From Mitsuokella multacida DSM 20544 (GTDB taxonomy: Bacteria; Bacillota; Negativicutes; Selenomonadales; Selenomonadaceae): a stretch of 33,545 nt of DNA. Of the stretch, positions 14,138 to 21,552 are shown piece after piece. The notes under the pieces were generated by a model. The model had not been told where the DNA came from. It made no database searches and saw only the letters and a list, made by a program, of their open reading frames with translations. Where the stretch lies: contig NZ_GG697142.2 in assembly GCF_000155955.1 (NCBI RefSeq), forward strand, positions 1-33,545. The letters run 5' to 3'. Each line of letters opens with the position of its first letter. Position 1 is the stretch's first letter. The position numbers were made by a program, and so were the translations under genes.

Positions 14138-15967
14138 TCACTGTTCTGGTGTGCCGTCCGGGTCGGCGGAGAGCTTGTACTGGCCGAGCATGGTCGTCAG
14201 GTTGTCGCGGTTGAAGCGGTAGGCTGTGCTCGTGAAGTCCTGTCCCGGGTCGTAGTGCTCGGACGGGGCGTTGAGCAGGCCGCAGACCGTGTCGTAGAGC
14301 ATGTCGTTCGTGAAGTAGCGGCTCTCATGGCTCCTGAGCGTGGCCGTGCGGCCCGGCAGGGCGGCCTGGTATGACGGCGAGAGGTAGATCCACATCGGGA
14401 TGCGGACCATGTCGAAGCTGAAGACGTCCGGATTGTGGGAGATCGTCAGGTTCTCGCCGTGGTCGGAGAAGTAGACCATCGCCTGCAGGTTGAGGTTCTT
14501 CTTGGCGTAGTCGAAGACCTGCGAGAGGATGTAGTCGGTGTAGAGGATGCTGTTGGCATACGAGGCTTCCGACGTCATCGTCGAACTGCCCTCTTCGCCC
14601 TGGAATTTGTTGAAGCCCTCTGGGTAGCGGTTGTTGTAGTAGATGTGGCTGCCCATGATGTGCAGGACGATGAAGTTGTTCTTGTTGGGATCGACCTGCA
14701 TCAGGTATGGCAGCAGGGTCTCATCGTACTTGTCGGAGAAGTTGTAGGAGTCGTCGGTCCATTCCGCGTGGTCGGCCGTCTTGGCGACGAGCGTGATGGC
14801 GCTGTCGTACTGGCCGTAGCGGCCCTGATTGCTGAACCAGTAGGTGTCGTAGCCCGACTTCTTGGCGACGTCGAGGATGGAGGCGGAGTTGAAGAACTCC
14901 TTGCCGTTGTACTGGCTCTGCTCCGTCAGGGCGCGCTGCAGGACGGGGACGGTCTGCGACCAGGAGGAGTAGGCATTCTGGAAGAACAGGAAGTCGGGAC
15001 TATTTTCCTGCTGGCTCTGCCACGGCGTGTCGTCGTAGGCATAGTTCTTGGTGAAGGCCTTCATGTAGTTGCGTGAGGCCGACTCGCCGATGACGACGAT
15101 GACCGTGCCCGGGGCCTTGGCCGCGAGCGTCTGCGTGCCCTCGACGGAGATGCTCGCGAAGCGCTCCTCGTAGTTGAGGCTGTAGGTCTGCGTCTGCTTG
15201 ACGTAGGTGTCGACATCGTTCCAGAGGTCGGCAATCGAGGTCTGCGGCACGTACCAGAAGAGCGAGATGAGCGAGCCGATGACGAGCAGTGCGAGCGCGC
15301 CCATGCGGCCCGCCGTCGAGTCCTCCTGTTCGAGTCGGCGTGCAAACGTCATGTGGCCGCGCCAGCAGGCGTAGAGGAAGAGGCCGAGTCCCGCGATGAT
15401 GATGCAGGCGGGGATGACGCCGACGTTCGACTCGATGAAGTCGATGCTCTCGCGCCAGTTCGTCAGGTAGAGCGCCATCAGCGAGGCCGGCGAGAGGCAG
15501 TGCCAGACGATGAAGTAGTAGGCGTACTGGATGAAGGGGATGACGATGCCGAAGAGGTTCAGCAGCGCCATCAGGGCTGCGATGATCTTCTCGTGGCCGA
15601 GCCGGAACAGCGCGCCCTCAAGCGCGGTGAGCAGCAGGAAGAGCGAGGTGCCGACGAGGAAGTCGAAGCAGATCTTCGACATGTACCAGTCTTGATGATA
15701 CGTCCAGGTGTAGAGCAGCGGGAAAGCGCTGCACCAGGCGAGTCCTGTGAAGAGATTCGGCAGGGTCGCCCATGAGAAGAGGGGGACGTGCGTGCCGTAC
15801 TGCACGAGCACGAGCGCGAGCATGACGGGCAGGAAGACGGGGATGAAGTACTCCGCGCCCATGTCCTGCCCGATGTCGATGTAGAACGCGATCAGACAGA
15901 TGTAGTAGATACCGGCTGCCGTCAGCCAGCGGATGAGACGGTCTTGTCTCTCGGTAGAAAGTTGCAT
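14138..15967 (-). CDS. EptA/phosphoethanolamine-transferase-like sulfatase-fold membrane enzyme
   Basis: 609 aa. About six to seven hydrophobic helices (residues 12-240) precede a periplasmic sulfatase-fold domain (about 285-570). Catalytic features match the lipid A/glycan phosphoethanolamine transferases (EptA/EptC/OpgE type): E295 in VIGESASRN, T339 in SSWSQTVPVL at the nucleophile position, HIMGSH, and D502-H503 in FSDHGEN. Such enzymes add phosphoethanolamine to LPS or envelope glycans and change surface charge. The exact acceptor is not predictable. It is transcribed alone from its own promoter (16040-16068) with a small leader hairpin (15986-15992 with 16001-16007). GAGGT sits 7 nt before the ATG. 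It is only distantly similar to the LtaS-like gene at 7934. Confidence 0.85.
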   Translation of the reverse strand: MQLSTERQDRLIRWLTAAGIYYICLIAFYIDIGQDMGAEYFIPVFLPVMLALVLVQYGTHVPLFSWATLPNLFTGLAWCSAFPLLYTWTYHQDWYMSKICFDFLVGTSLFLLLTALEGALFRLGHEKIIAALMALLNLFGIVIPFIQYAYYFIVWHCLSPASLMALYLTNWRESIDFIESNVGVIPACIIIAGLGLFLYACWRGHMTFARRLEQEDSTAGRMGALALLVIGSLISLFWYVPQTSIADLWNDVDTYVKQTQTYSLNYEERFASISVEGTQTLAAKAPGTVIVVIGESASRNYMKAFTKNYAYDDTPWQSQQENSPDFLFFQNAYSSWSQTVPVLQRALTEQSQYNGKEFFNSASILDVAKKSGYDTYWFSNQGRYGQYDSAITLVAKTADHAEWTDDSYNFSDKYDETLLPYLMQVDPNKNNFIVLHIMGSHIYYNNRYPEGFNKFQGEEGSSTMTSEASYANSILYTDYILSQVFDYAKKNLNLQAMVYFSDHGENLTISHNPDVFSFDMVRIPMWIYLSPSYQAALPGRTATLRSHESRYFTNDMLYDTVCGLLNAPSEHYDPGQDFTSTAYRFNRDNLTTMLGQYKLSADPDGTPEQ

Positions 15968-16039
15968 GCCATTACCTCAGTTCGAAGCTGCCGAACGCAG
16001 GGCAGCTGTCCATACATATTGATAAGAAAATCCCGATAC

Positions 16040-16068
16040 ATTTTACCTGAAATCATGTCGTTCGTCAA
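16040..16068 (-). promoter_or_regulatory. Promoter of the EptA-like gene
   Basis: On the minus strand, TTGACG (16063-16068) and TAAAAT (16040-16045) are separated by 17 bp. The leader is about 70 nt and contains a 7-bp hairpin, AGCTGCC/GGCAGCT (15986-16007). Confidence 0.75.
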
Positions 16069-16154
16069 TTTCAGAATGGGCCACAGGCGGCGTGCGGGAA
16101 GGTGAGATTGAGCCTGAGCGAGTGCTTCCACGTCTGTCCGTGTGAATTTCATGA

Positions 16155-16183
16155 TTGCCAGAGATGCGCATCTCTGATACAAT
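16155..16183 (+). promoter_or_regulatory. nrdD promoter with an 18-bp palindrome in its spacer
   Basis: TTGCCA (16155-16160) and TACAAT (16178-16183, with extended TGA) are spaced by 17 bp. A perfect 18-bp palindrome, CAGAGATGCGCATCTCTG (16159-16176), fills almost the whole spacer and is a strong candidate operator. It does not resemble the NrdR box or an FNR site. No cobalamin riboswitch box was found in the leader. Confidence 0.75.
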
Positions 16184-16220
16184 ATATACCTGTCATCAAG
16201 AAACGGACCACTACATATAG

Positions 16221-16276
16221 GGGAGGCGCAGAGGCGCTGCACAAGATGAGCCGAAAGCTCGCGGCGCAAGAATCAC
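16221..16276 (+). other. nrdD leader: hairpins, no Shine-Dalgarno at the start codon
   Basis: The only purine-rich box, GGGAGG (16221-16226), is about 50 nt from the start codon. In between lie short inverted repeats: GCGC-AGAG-GCGC, and GAGC-CGAAA-GCTC (16248-16260). An in-frame stop at 16247 and the absence of other start codons force initiation at ATG 16277, where no ribosome binding site is visible. Confidence 0.45.
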
Positions 16277-18553
16277 ATGAATCTGAAGACTGTAACGAAA
16301 CGTTCTGGCCACACCGTGCCATATAATCGCGAAAAGATCTACCACGCCATTGCCGGAGCAAATGCCGACGGCGGCAACACGATGTCTGAGAAGGATGTCG
16401 ACGAGGTGACGAGCCAGGTCGAATGGGACATCAAGGACCGCGACAACGTCAGCGTCGAGGAGATCCAGGACATCGTCGAGCAGGAGCTCATGAAGTACGA
16501 CTTCTACGACATCGCGAAGAAGTACATCACCTACCGCCAGAAGCATGCGGAGCGCCGCGCGGCACAGAAGCATCTGATGGAATCGTACCGCGACATCTTC
16601 TTCGCGGACTCGGTCGACTCCGACCTCAAGCGCGACAATGCGAACATCAATACGGATGCCTCGATGGGCATCATGCTCAAGCTCGGCGCTGAGGGTGCGA
16701 AGCACTTCGTCGACAACTACGTGCTCGACGAGGAGTACGCAGAGGCGGACCGCGAGAACTACATCCACATCCACGACAAGGACTTCTCGCTGATCACGTT
16801 CAACTGCTGCCAGATCGACCTCCTGAAGCTCTTCCACGGCGGCTTCTCGACGGGCCACGGCTTCCTGCGTGAGCCAAATTCCATCCGCGCCTACGCGTCG
16901 CTCGCCTGCATCGCCATCCAGTCGAACCAGAACGACATGTTCGGCGGCCAGAGCATCAACGCTTTTGATTACGCGATGGCAGAGGGCGTGCGCAAGTCCT
17001 TCCGCAAGGCCATCTTCGACGAGGCACACAAGGCGCTCATCTATCGCTTCGGCATGGACCTGTTCCGCGACTACGGTGCGTTCAAGAAGGTCTTTGGCGA
17101 GCATCTGGCAATGGACCGCTGCCACTTCACGGAGAACGACGACGACCCGAAGGCAAAAGAGGGCATCGAGGCAGTCGTCGAGGCCCTCGATGCCATCCTC
17201 GTGGACGAGTACCACAAGCCGACGACGGACGTCGTCGTCGATGCGAACAACATCTACCATCTGGCCTGCGCCGATGTCGTCGAGGAGACGCATCAGGCGA
17301 TGGAGGCCCTGATCCACAACTTCAACACGCTGCACAGCCGCGCCGGCGCGCAGGTGCCGTTCTCATCCATCAACTACGGCATGGACACGTCGCCTGAGGG
17401 CCGCCTCGTCATCAGCGAGGTCCTCAACGCCATCTGGGCCGGTCTTGGCTACGGCGAGACGCCGATCTTCCCGATCTCAGTCTTCCAGCTCAAGGCGGGT
17501 GTCAACTACAACCCGGGCGACCCGAACTACGACCTCTTCCTCAAGGCCTGCAAGGTCAGCGCAAAACGCCTGTTCCCGAACTTCGTCAACATCGATGCGC
17601 CGTACAACCTTCAGTACTACAAGCCGGGTGACTACAACAGCGTCGTCGCGACGATGGGCTGTCGCACGCGCGTCATGAGCAACATCAACGGCCCGGAGGA
17701 GTCGGGCAGCCGCGGCAACTTCTCGTTCACGACGATCAATCTGCCGAAGCTCGCGCTCGAGGCCAAGGGCGACCTCAAGAAGTTCTGGGAGCTCTACGAC
17801 CACTACATCGACCTCAGTCACGACTATCTGCTCTCGCGCCTCGCGATCATCGAGCAGAAGCACGTCTACAACTACCCGTTCCTCATGGGGCAGGGTGTCT
17901 GGATGGACAGCGAGAAGCTCAAGCCGACGGACTCCATCAAGGAGGTCCTCAAGCACGCCTCGTACTCCATCGGCTTCTGCGGCCTTGCCGAGTGCCTCAA
18001 GGCCCTTGTCGGTAAGCATCACGGCGAGAGCGAGGAAGCACAGCAGCTCGGCCTCAAGATCGTCGGCCATCTGCGCGAGCGCACGGATGCCTACACGGAG
18101 GCGGAGCACCGTAACTGGTCGACATTCGGCACGCCGGCTGAGTCGACGGCCGGCCAGTTCCAGCGCGCGAACCGCAAGAAGTACGGCATCATCCCGGGCG
18201 TGACGGACCGCGAGTACATGACGAACTCCAGCCATGTGCCGGTCTACTACCCAATCAAGGCCATCGACAAGATCCGCATCGAGGCGCCGTATCATGCGCT
18301 CGAGAATGCCGGCCACATCGCCTATATCGAGATGGACGGCGACCCGTCGAAGAACGTCAAGGCCTTCGAGGCTGTCGTCCGCGCGATGCATGATGCCAAC
18401 ATGGGTTACTTCTCCATCAACCACCCGGTTGACCGCGACCCCGTCTGCGGCTACACGGGCATCATCGAGAACGAGTGCCCGCACTGCCACCGCAAAGAGG
18501 TCTCGCGCGGCCACATCGTCGTGCCGCGCATGAAGGCCAGCTGCTGCGAGTGA
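16277..18553 (+). CDS. nrdD: Anaerobic ribonucleoside-triphosphate reductase NrdD homologue lacking the usual C-terminal glycyl-radical segment
   Basis: 758 aa. An N-terminal ATP-cone (about residues 2-92) is followed by the ten-stranded barrel typical of class III reductases, with YIHIHDKDF, FSTGHGFLREPNSI, PFSSINYGMDTSPEGR, MGCRTRV, NFSFTTINLPKL and SSHVPVYYPI. Class III enzymes reduce NTPs to dNTPs without oxygen, using a glycyl radical made by NrdG. In Firmicute homologues the sequence HPVDRDPVCGYTG...CPxC is followed by about 45 residues with RRITGYL (radical Gly) and RVKH. Here C724, C734 and C737 are present, but the protein ends 21 residues later in MKASCCE. I find no RITGYL-like coding in any frame downstream, so this is not a simple frameshift. 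No nrdG is adjacent. The family assignment is secure; activity is uncertain. Confidence 0.85.
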   Translation: MNLKTVTKRSGHTVPYNREKIYHAIAGANADGGNTMSEKDVDEVTSQVEWDIKDRDNVSVEEIQDIVEQELMKYDFYDIAKKYITYRQKHAERRAAQKHLMESYRDIFFADSVDSDLKRDNANINTDASMGIMLKLGAEGAKHFVDNYVLDEEYAEADRENYIHIHDKDFSLITFNCCQIDLLKLFHGGFSTGHGFLREPNSIRAYASLACIAIQSNQNDMFGGQSINAFDYAMAEGVRKSFRKAIFDEAHKALIYRFGMDLFRDYGAFKKVFGEHLAMDRCHFTENDDDPKAKEGIEAVVEALDAILVDEYHKPTTDVVVDANNIYHLACADVVEETHQAMEALIHNFNTLHSRAGAQVPFSSINYGMDTSPEGRLVISEVLNAIWAGLGYGETPIFPISVFQLKAGVNYNPGDPNYDLFLKACKVSAKRLFPNFVNIDAPYNLQYYKPGDYNSVVATMGCRTRVMSNINGPEESGSRGNFSFTTINLPKLALEAKGDLKKFWELYDHYIDLSHDYLLSRLAIIEQKHVYNYPFLMGQGVWMDSEKLKPTDSIKEVLKHASYSIGFCGLAECLKALVGKHHGESEEAQQLGLKIVGHLRERTDAYTEAEHRNWSTFGTPAESTAGQFQRANRKKYGIIPGVTDREYMTNSSHVPVYYPIKAIDKIRIEAPYHALENAGHIAYIEMDGDPSKNVKAFEAVVRAMHDANMGYFSINHPVDRDPVCGYTGIIENECPHCHRKEVSRGHIVVPRMKASCCE

Positions 18554-18590
18554 CTGTAAACTTGTAACGCGGCGCCTCATGATGTAGAAT
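18554..18590 (+). promoter_or_regulatory. ridA promoter with tandem octamer
   Basis: TTGTAA (18562-18567) and TAGAAT (18585-18590) are spaced by 17 bp. Two adjacent octamers, CTGTAAAC (18554-18561) and TTGTAACG (18562-18569), cover the -35. The same tandem motif appears near 19533, 24286 and 29849. It begins immediately after the nrdD stop codon. Confidence 0.65.
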
Positions 18591-18628
18591 AGAGACAGAT
18601 TGTATCTCGCTCATGAGGAGGAATTACC

Positions 18629-19000
18629 ATGAAAACCATCCATACGGATCAGGCGCCGGCAGCCGTCGGCCCGTACAGCCAGGCCATCGAAGCGAACGGC
18701 GTGCTCTACTGCTCGGGCCAGATTGCCATCAATCCGGCCGAGGGCAAGATCGTCGCCACGACGATCGAGGAGCAGGCAGAGCAGTGCTGCCGCAATGTCG
18801 AGGCCGTGCTCAAGGAAGCCGGCACGGACATGAGTCACGTCATCAAGACGACGTGCTTCCTCGCGGAGATCGCGGACTTCAAGGCATTCAACGAAGTCTA
18901 TGCGAAGCACTTCGTCTCGAAACCGGCGCGCAGCTGCGTGGCCGTCAAAGACCTGCCGGCCGGCGCACTCTGCGAGGTGGAGGTCACGGCTGTCCTCTGA
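18629..19000 (+). CDS. ridA: RidA (YjgF/YER057c/UK114) family enamine/imine deaminase
   Basis: 123 aa, the normal family length, with AVGPYSQAI at 12-20, GVLYCSGQIAINP at 24-36, the R101 position in KPARSCVAV, and CEVEVTAVL at the end. RidA hydrolyses reactive enamine/imine intermediates such as 2-aminoacrylate, produced by PLP-dependent serine/threonine dehydratases, and so protects amino-acid metabolism in the cytosol. AGGAGG (18616-18621) precedes ATG 18629. It has its own promoter and terminator, so it is probably a single-gene unit after nrdD. Confidence 0.94.
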   Translation: MKTIHTDQAPAAVGPYSQAIEANGVLYCSGQIAINPAEGKIVATTIEEQAEQCCRNVEAVLKEAGTDMSHVIKTTCFLAEIADFKAFNEVYAKHFVSKPARSCVAVKDLPAGALCEVEVTAVL

Positions 19001-19022
19001 ATCCGTGGCAAGATCGCGATAG

Positions 19023-19057
19023 AAAAAGAGCTCTGACATTGTCAGAGCTCTTTTTTT
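19023..19057. terminator. Bidirectional terminator between ridA and the small membrane gene
   Basis: A 15-bp perfect stem, AAAAAGAGCTCTGAC (19023-19037) with 19041-19055, has A and T tracts on both sides and lies between convergent genes. Confidence 0.92.
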
Positions 19058-19062
19058 CGGGA

Positions 19063-19395
19063 TCAACCGAAGAACTGGTAGTAGAGGACGATGAAGAACA
19101 GCGCGATTGCAAGGCCGATGCTCGCGGCGCTGGCTCGCTCCACGTAGATGGCCTTAGTCTCGGAGAGCTTGGCATGGCGGCGCACATACGTCAGGACCAG
19201 GGAGACCAGCAGCAGGACGTACATCGCACGGTTCATGTTGTCGAGATTTCCCCAGCCGATGAAGCAGATGAAGATCGTCAGGCCGATGAGGATCAGGATT
19301 GGGTAATCCTTGCCGACCTTCGGCTCTTTTTTCTTGTCGTCGGGTTTATTCTTCTCATAGAGCTTTTTCTGCAGTTTCTTATACTGATTTGCCAT
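19063..19395 (-). CDS. Small membrane protein of unknown function
   Basis: 110 aa. A lysine-rich cytosolic N-terminus (residues 1-29, YKKLQKKLYEKN...DDKKKEPK) is followed by three hydrophobic helices (about 31-48, 57-72 and 89-109). I do not recognise the family. It has its own promoter (19437-19465, minus strand) and shares a terminator with ridA. ATG at 19395 has AGGGAA upstream. The coding character and regulatory signals support a real gene. Confidence 0.72.
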   Translation of the reverse strand: MANQYKKLQKKLYEKNKPDDKKKEPKVGKDYPILILIGLTIFICFIGWGNLDNMNRAMYVLLLVSLVLTYVRRHAKLSETKAIYVERASAASIGLAIALFFIVLYYQFFG

Positions 19396-19436
19396 GGAGA
19401 TTCCCTGCCTTTTCGATTTACATATATTCTCTGCAT

Positions 19437-19465
19437 ATTATACCGTTTTGTAAACTTTTTTGCAA
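19437..19465 (-). promoter_or_regulatory. Promoter of the small membrane gene
   Basis: On the minus strand, TTGCAA (19460-19465) and TATAAT (19437-19442) are spaced by 17 bp. A single TTGTAAAC octamer (plus strand 19448-19455) lies in the spacer. Confidence 0.72.
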
Positions 19466-19532
19466 AAAGAATTGCAGGCGGAGAGGATGATTGTTAAAAT
19501 ATAAGGTGCAGTCTTATTGCTTTTATGGAGAA

Positions 19533-19560
19533 TTGTAAACCTGTAAAGACAGTAGATAAT
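19533..19560 (+). promoter_or_regulatory. Promoter of the AAA+ regulator, with tandem octamer
   Basis: TTGTAA (19533-19538) and GATAAT (19555-19560) are spaced by 16 bp. Two adjacent octamers, TTGTAAAC (19533-19540) and CTGTAAAG (19541-19548), cover the -35 and spacer. Confidence 0.6.
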
Positions 19561-19607
19561 CATCGTACCATCACATATCATGAGATTTTGTTCAAGGGGG
19601 GATTGAT

Positions 19608-21524
19608 GTGATAAGAGAACATCGCAGCAGAGAGAAGCTCGAGGGCTATTATCGCAAGTTCGTAGAAGAAGGCGTGCTCGACCCGAATGTCCATCCGTGG
19701 GTAGCAGAATCCTGGCTGAAGAGCCGGGAACTCGGCATCGGCACGGAGAAGATGGACGTATCGCGCAAATTGCCGAAGGAGGAGTTCACCGTACTGCAGG
19801 CGAAGAACCAGGATGCGATTGACTACCTCAGCGGTCTCAGCGAGGACATCCGGGAGTTCTTCCAGGAGTACAACCTCTCGCTCTTGCTCATCGATTCGGA
19901 ATGCCGCGTGCTCAAGAGCTACTCGCTGCCGTTCTACCAGATGACGCCGGGCGAGATCGAGGGCGTGCGCGTCGGCGTCGAGGATGTCGGCACGTCGAGT
20001 ATCAGCGTGGCCTACGCGCATCAGACGCCGTTCTGGATGTTCGGCCCGGAGATGTGGGTCAAGGAGTGCCAGCTCGGCGATGCCTGTTCGGCACCGATAA
20101 AGGTCAACGGTGAATTCCACTACATCATCACGCTCGTCTCGATGGAACAGGTGCCGATGCCGCAGGATGCGATCATCGCCCTGCTCCTGACGATGAAGAA
20201 CGCGCTCGAGGCGCATCTGACGGAATCCGTCCGCATCAAGGCGGAGGAGGCCATCCTCGATGCGACGCCTTTTGCCGTCTATCACGTCATGCCGGGCGGC
20301 GAGGTCGCCTATGCTAATAGGCTTGGCCACACACGCCTCGAGGGCATCGGCGCCAAGAAGCAGGATGACAAGAAGTGCACGTCGAACCTCAACGACGTCA
20401 TCATGAACTACCAGCATACGCCAATCTACAAGGGCTTCAACGGCGTGCCGTCCTATAACAAAGAAGTCACGTGGATTACGCCGAAGAAGACATATGAGGA
20501 CATCACGACGGTCGTGCCGCTCGAGCGCGATGCAGACCGCGCCGTCGAGTCCGTCGTCGTCGTCTCGATGCCCATCGAGGACCTCAGGACGCTCGTCGCG
20601 CACGCGGCGGGCTACACGGCGAAGTACAGCCTCAACTCGATGGTCGGCGAGGGCACGACGTTCGCGAGCGTTCGCGCGAAGGCCGCCCGTGTGGCGAAGA
20701 ACAAGCACCACGTGCTGATCCAGGGCGAGGCCGGCACGGGCAAGCAGCGCATGGCACATGGCATCCATCAGGCGAGCCCACGCGCGGCCGGTCCACTCAT
20801 CACGCTGCGCTGCGGTGACGCGACGCCTGAGATCCTCGAGCAGGAGCTCTTCGGCATCGTCATGGGACCGGATGTCAGCCACCAGGGCCGTCTGGAACTC
20901 GCTTCGGGCGGCACGCTCTTCCTCGATGAGATCGAGAAGATGCCGCGCTCGATTGCCGTCGCCCTGGCGAAGGCGCTCAAGACGGGCAAGACGCACCGCA
21001 TCGGCGAGACGGTCGAGCGCGACATCGACGTGCGCATCATCGCGGCCTGCGACAGCGACCTCAAGCGCCTGACGGAGCGCGGCCTCTTCGCGCCGGAGCT
21101 CTACGAGATCGTCTCGAAGAGTGTCGTGCGCGTACCGCCTCTGCGCAGCCGCCGCGAGGACATCCCGAAGCTCGCGGATCACATCATCTCGGAGCTCGCC
21201 GAGCAGCATCAGATGAAGCCGAAGCGCATCCTTCCGGAAACGGATGAGTTGCTCAAGCATTACGACTGGCCGGGCAATATCAAGCAGCTGCAGAGTGTGC
21301 TCGAATACGCCTTCTTCAATACGGCGAAGGACACGATTGCCCCGGATGACATCAGCCTCATGGGCGACGTCAAGCCGGACAACAAGTGGAAGGAAGATAA
21401 GGACGTCTTCGTCAAGGCATGGCAGGCCGCTGGTGGCAATGTCAGCCGCCTGGCGAACCTCCTCAACGTCAGCCGCGTGACGCTCTACCGCTACCTCAAG
21501 AAGTACAACCTCGAAAAGAAGTAA
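19608..21524 (+). CDS. PAS/GAF-AAA+-Fis transcriptional regulator (DhaR/AcoR-like) with degenerate sigma-54 features
   Basis: 638 aa from GTG 19608, 6 nt after AAGGGGGG. Order: GAF-like sensor (about residues 60-205, with GVEDVGTSSISVAYAH and CSAPI as in AcoR/DhaR), PAS-like segment (about 215-335), AAA+ domain (about 345-585) and a Fis-type helix-turn-helix (about 600-636, GGNVSRLANLLNVSRVTLYRYL). Walker A is intact (G373-K379, GEAGTGK) and Walker B reads LFLDEIEKMP. The sigma-54-contacting GAFTGA loop is absent: ELFG (413-416) is followed by IVMGPDVSHQ and GR, about four residues shorter than normal. Both arginine-finger positions are lost: FREDLYYRL becomes FAPELYEIV (494-502). It probably binds DNA but does not activate sigma-54 promoters; a TyrR-like sigma-70 role is likely. 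First gene before trmB and a SEDS gene. Confidence 0.88.
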   Translation: MIREHRSREKLEGYYRKFVEEGVLDPNVHPWVAESWLKSRELGIGTEKMDVSRKLPKEEFTVLQAKNQDAIDYLSGLSEDIREFFQEYNLSLLLIDSECRVLKSYSLPFYQMTPGEIEGVRVGVEDVGTSSISVAYAHQTPFWMFGPEMWVKECQLGDACSAPIKVNGEFHYIITLVSMEQVPMPQDAIIALLLTMKNALEAHLTESVRIKAEEAILDATPFAVYHVMPGGEVAYANRLGHTRLEGIGAKKQDDKKCTSNLNDVIMNYQHTPIYKGFNGVPSYNKEVTWITPKKTYEDITTVVPLERDADRAVESVVVVSMPIEDLRTLVAHAAGYTAKYSLNSMVGEGTTFASVRAKAARVAKNKHHVLIQGEAGTGKQRMAHGIHQASPRAAGPLITLRCGDATPEILEQELFGIVMGPDVSHQGRLELASGGTLFLDEIEKMPRSIAVALAKALKTGKTHRIGETVERDIDVRIIAACDSDLKRLTERGLFAPELYEIVSKSVVRVPPLRSRREDIPKLADHIISELAEQHQMKPKRILPETDELLKHYDWPGNIKQLQSVLEYAFFNTAKDTIAPDDISLMGDVKPDNKWKEDKDVFVKAWQAAGGNVSRLANLLNVSRVTLYRYLKKYNLEKK

Positions 21525-21552
21525 GAAAAGAATACGATAAAGGAGACACATC

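Noticed and set aside
16184-16276. Possible lysine, cobalamin or other known riboswitch in the nrdD leader
   Set aside because: A stretch (AGAGGCGC...CAAG) recalls the first part of the lysine riboswitch, but the leader is too short, the rest of the core is absent and the gene is unrelated to lysine. No B12 box was found.
18500-18628. A frameshift hiding the glycyl-radical segment of nrdD
   Set aside because: None of the three forward frames after 18500 encodes RITGYL/RVCGYL or RVKH, and the ridA promoter begins right after the stop codon.
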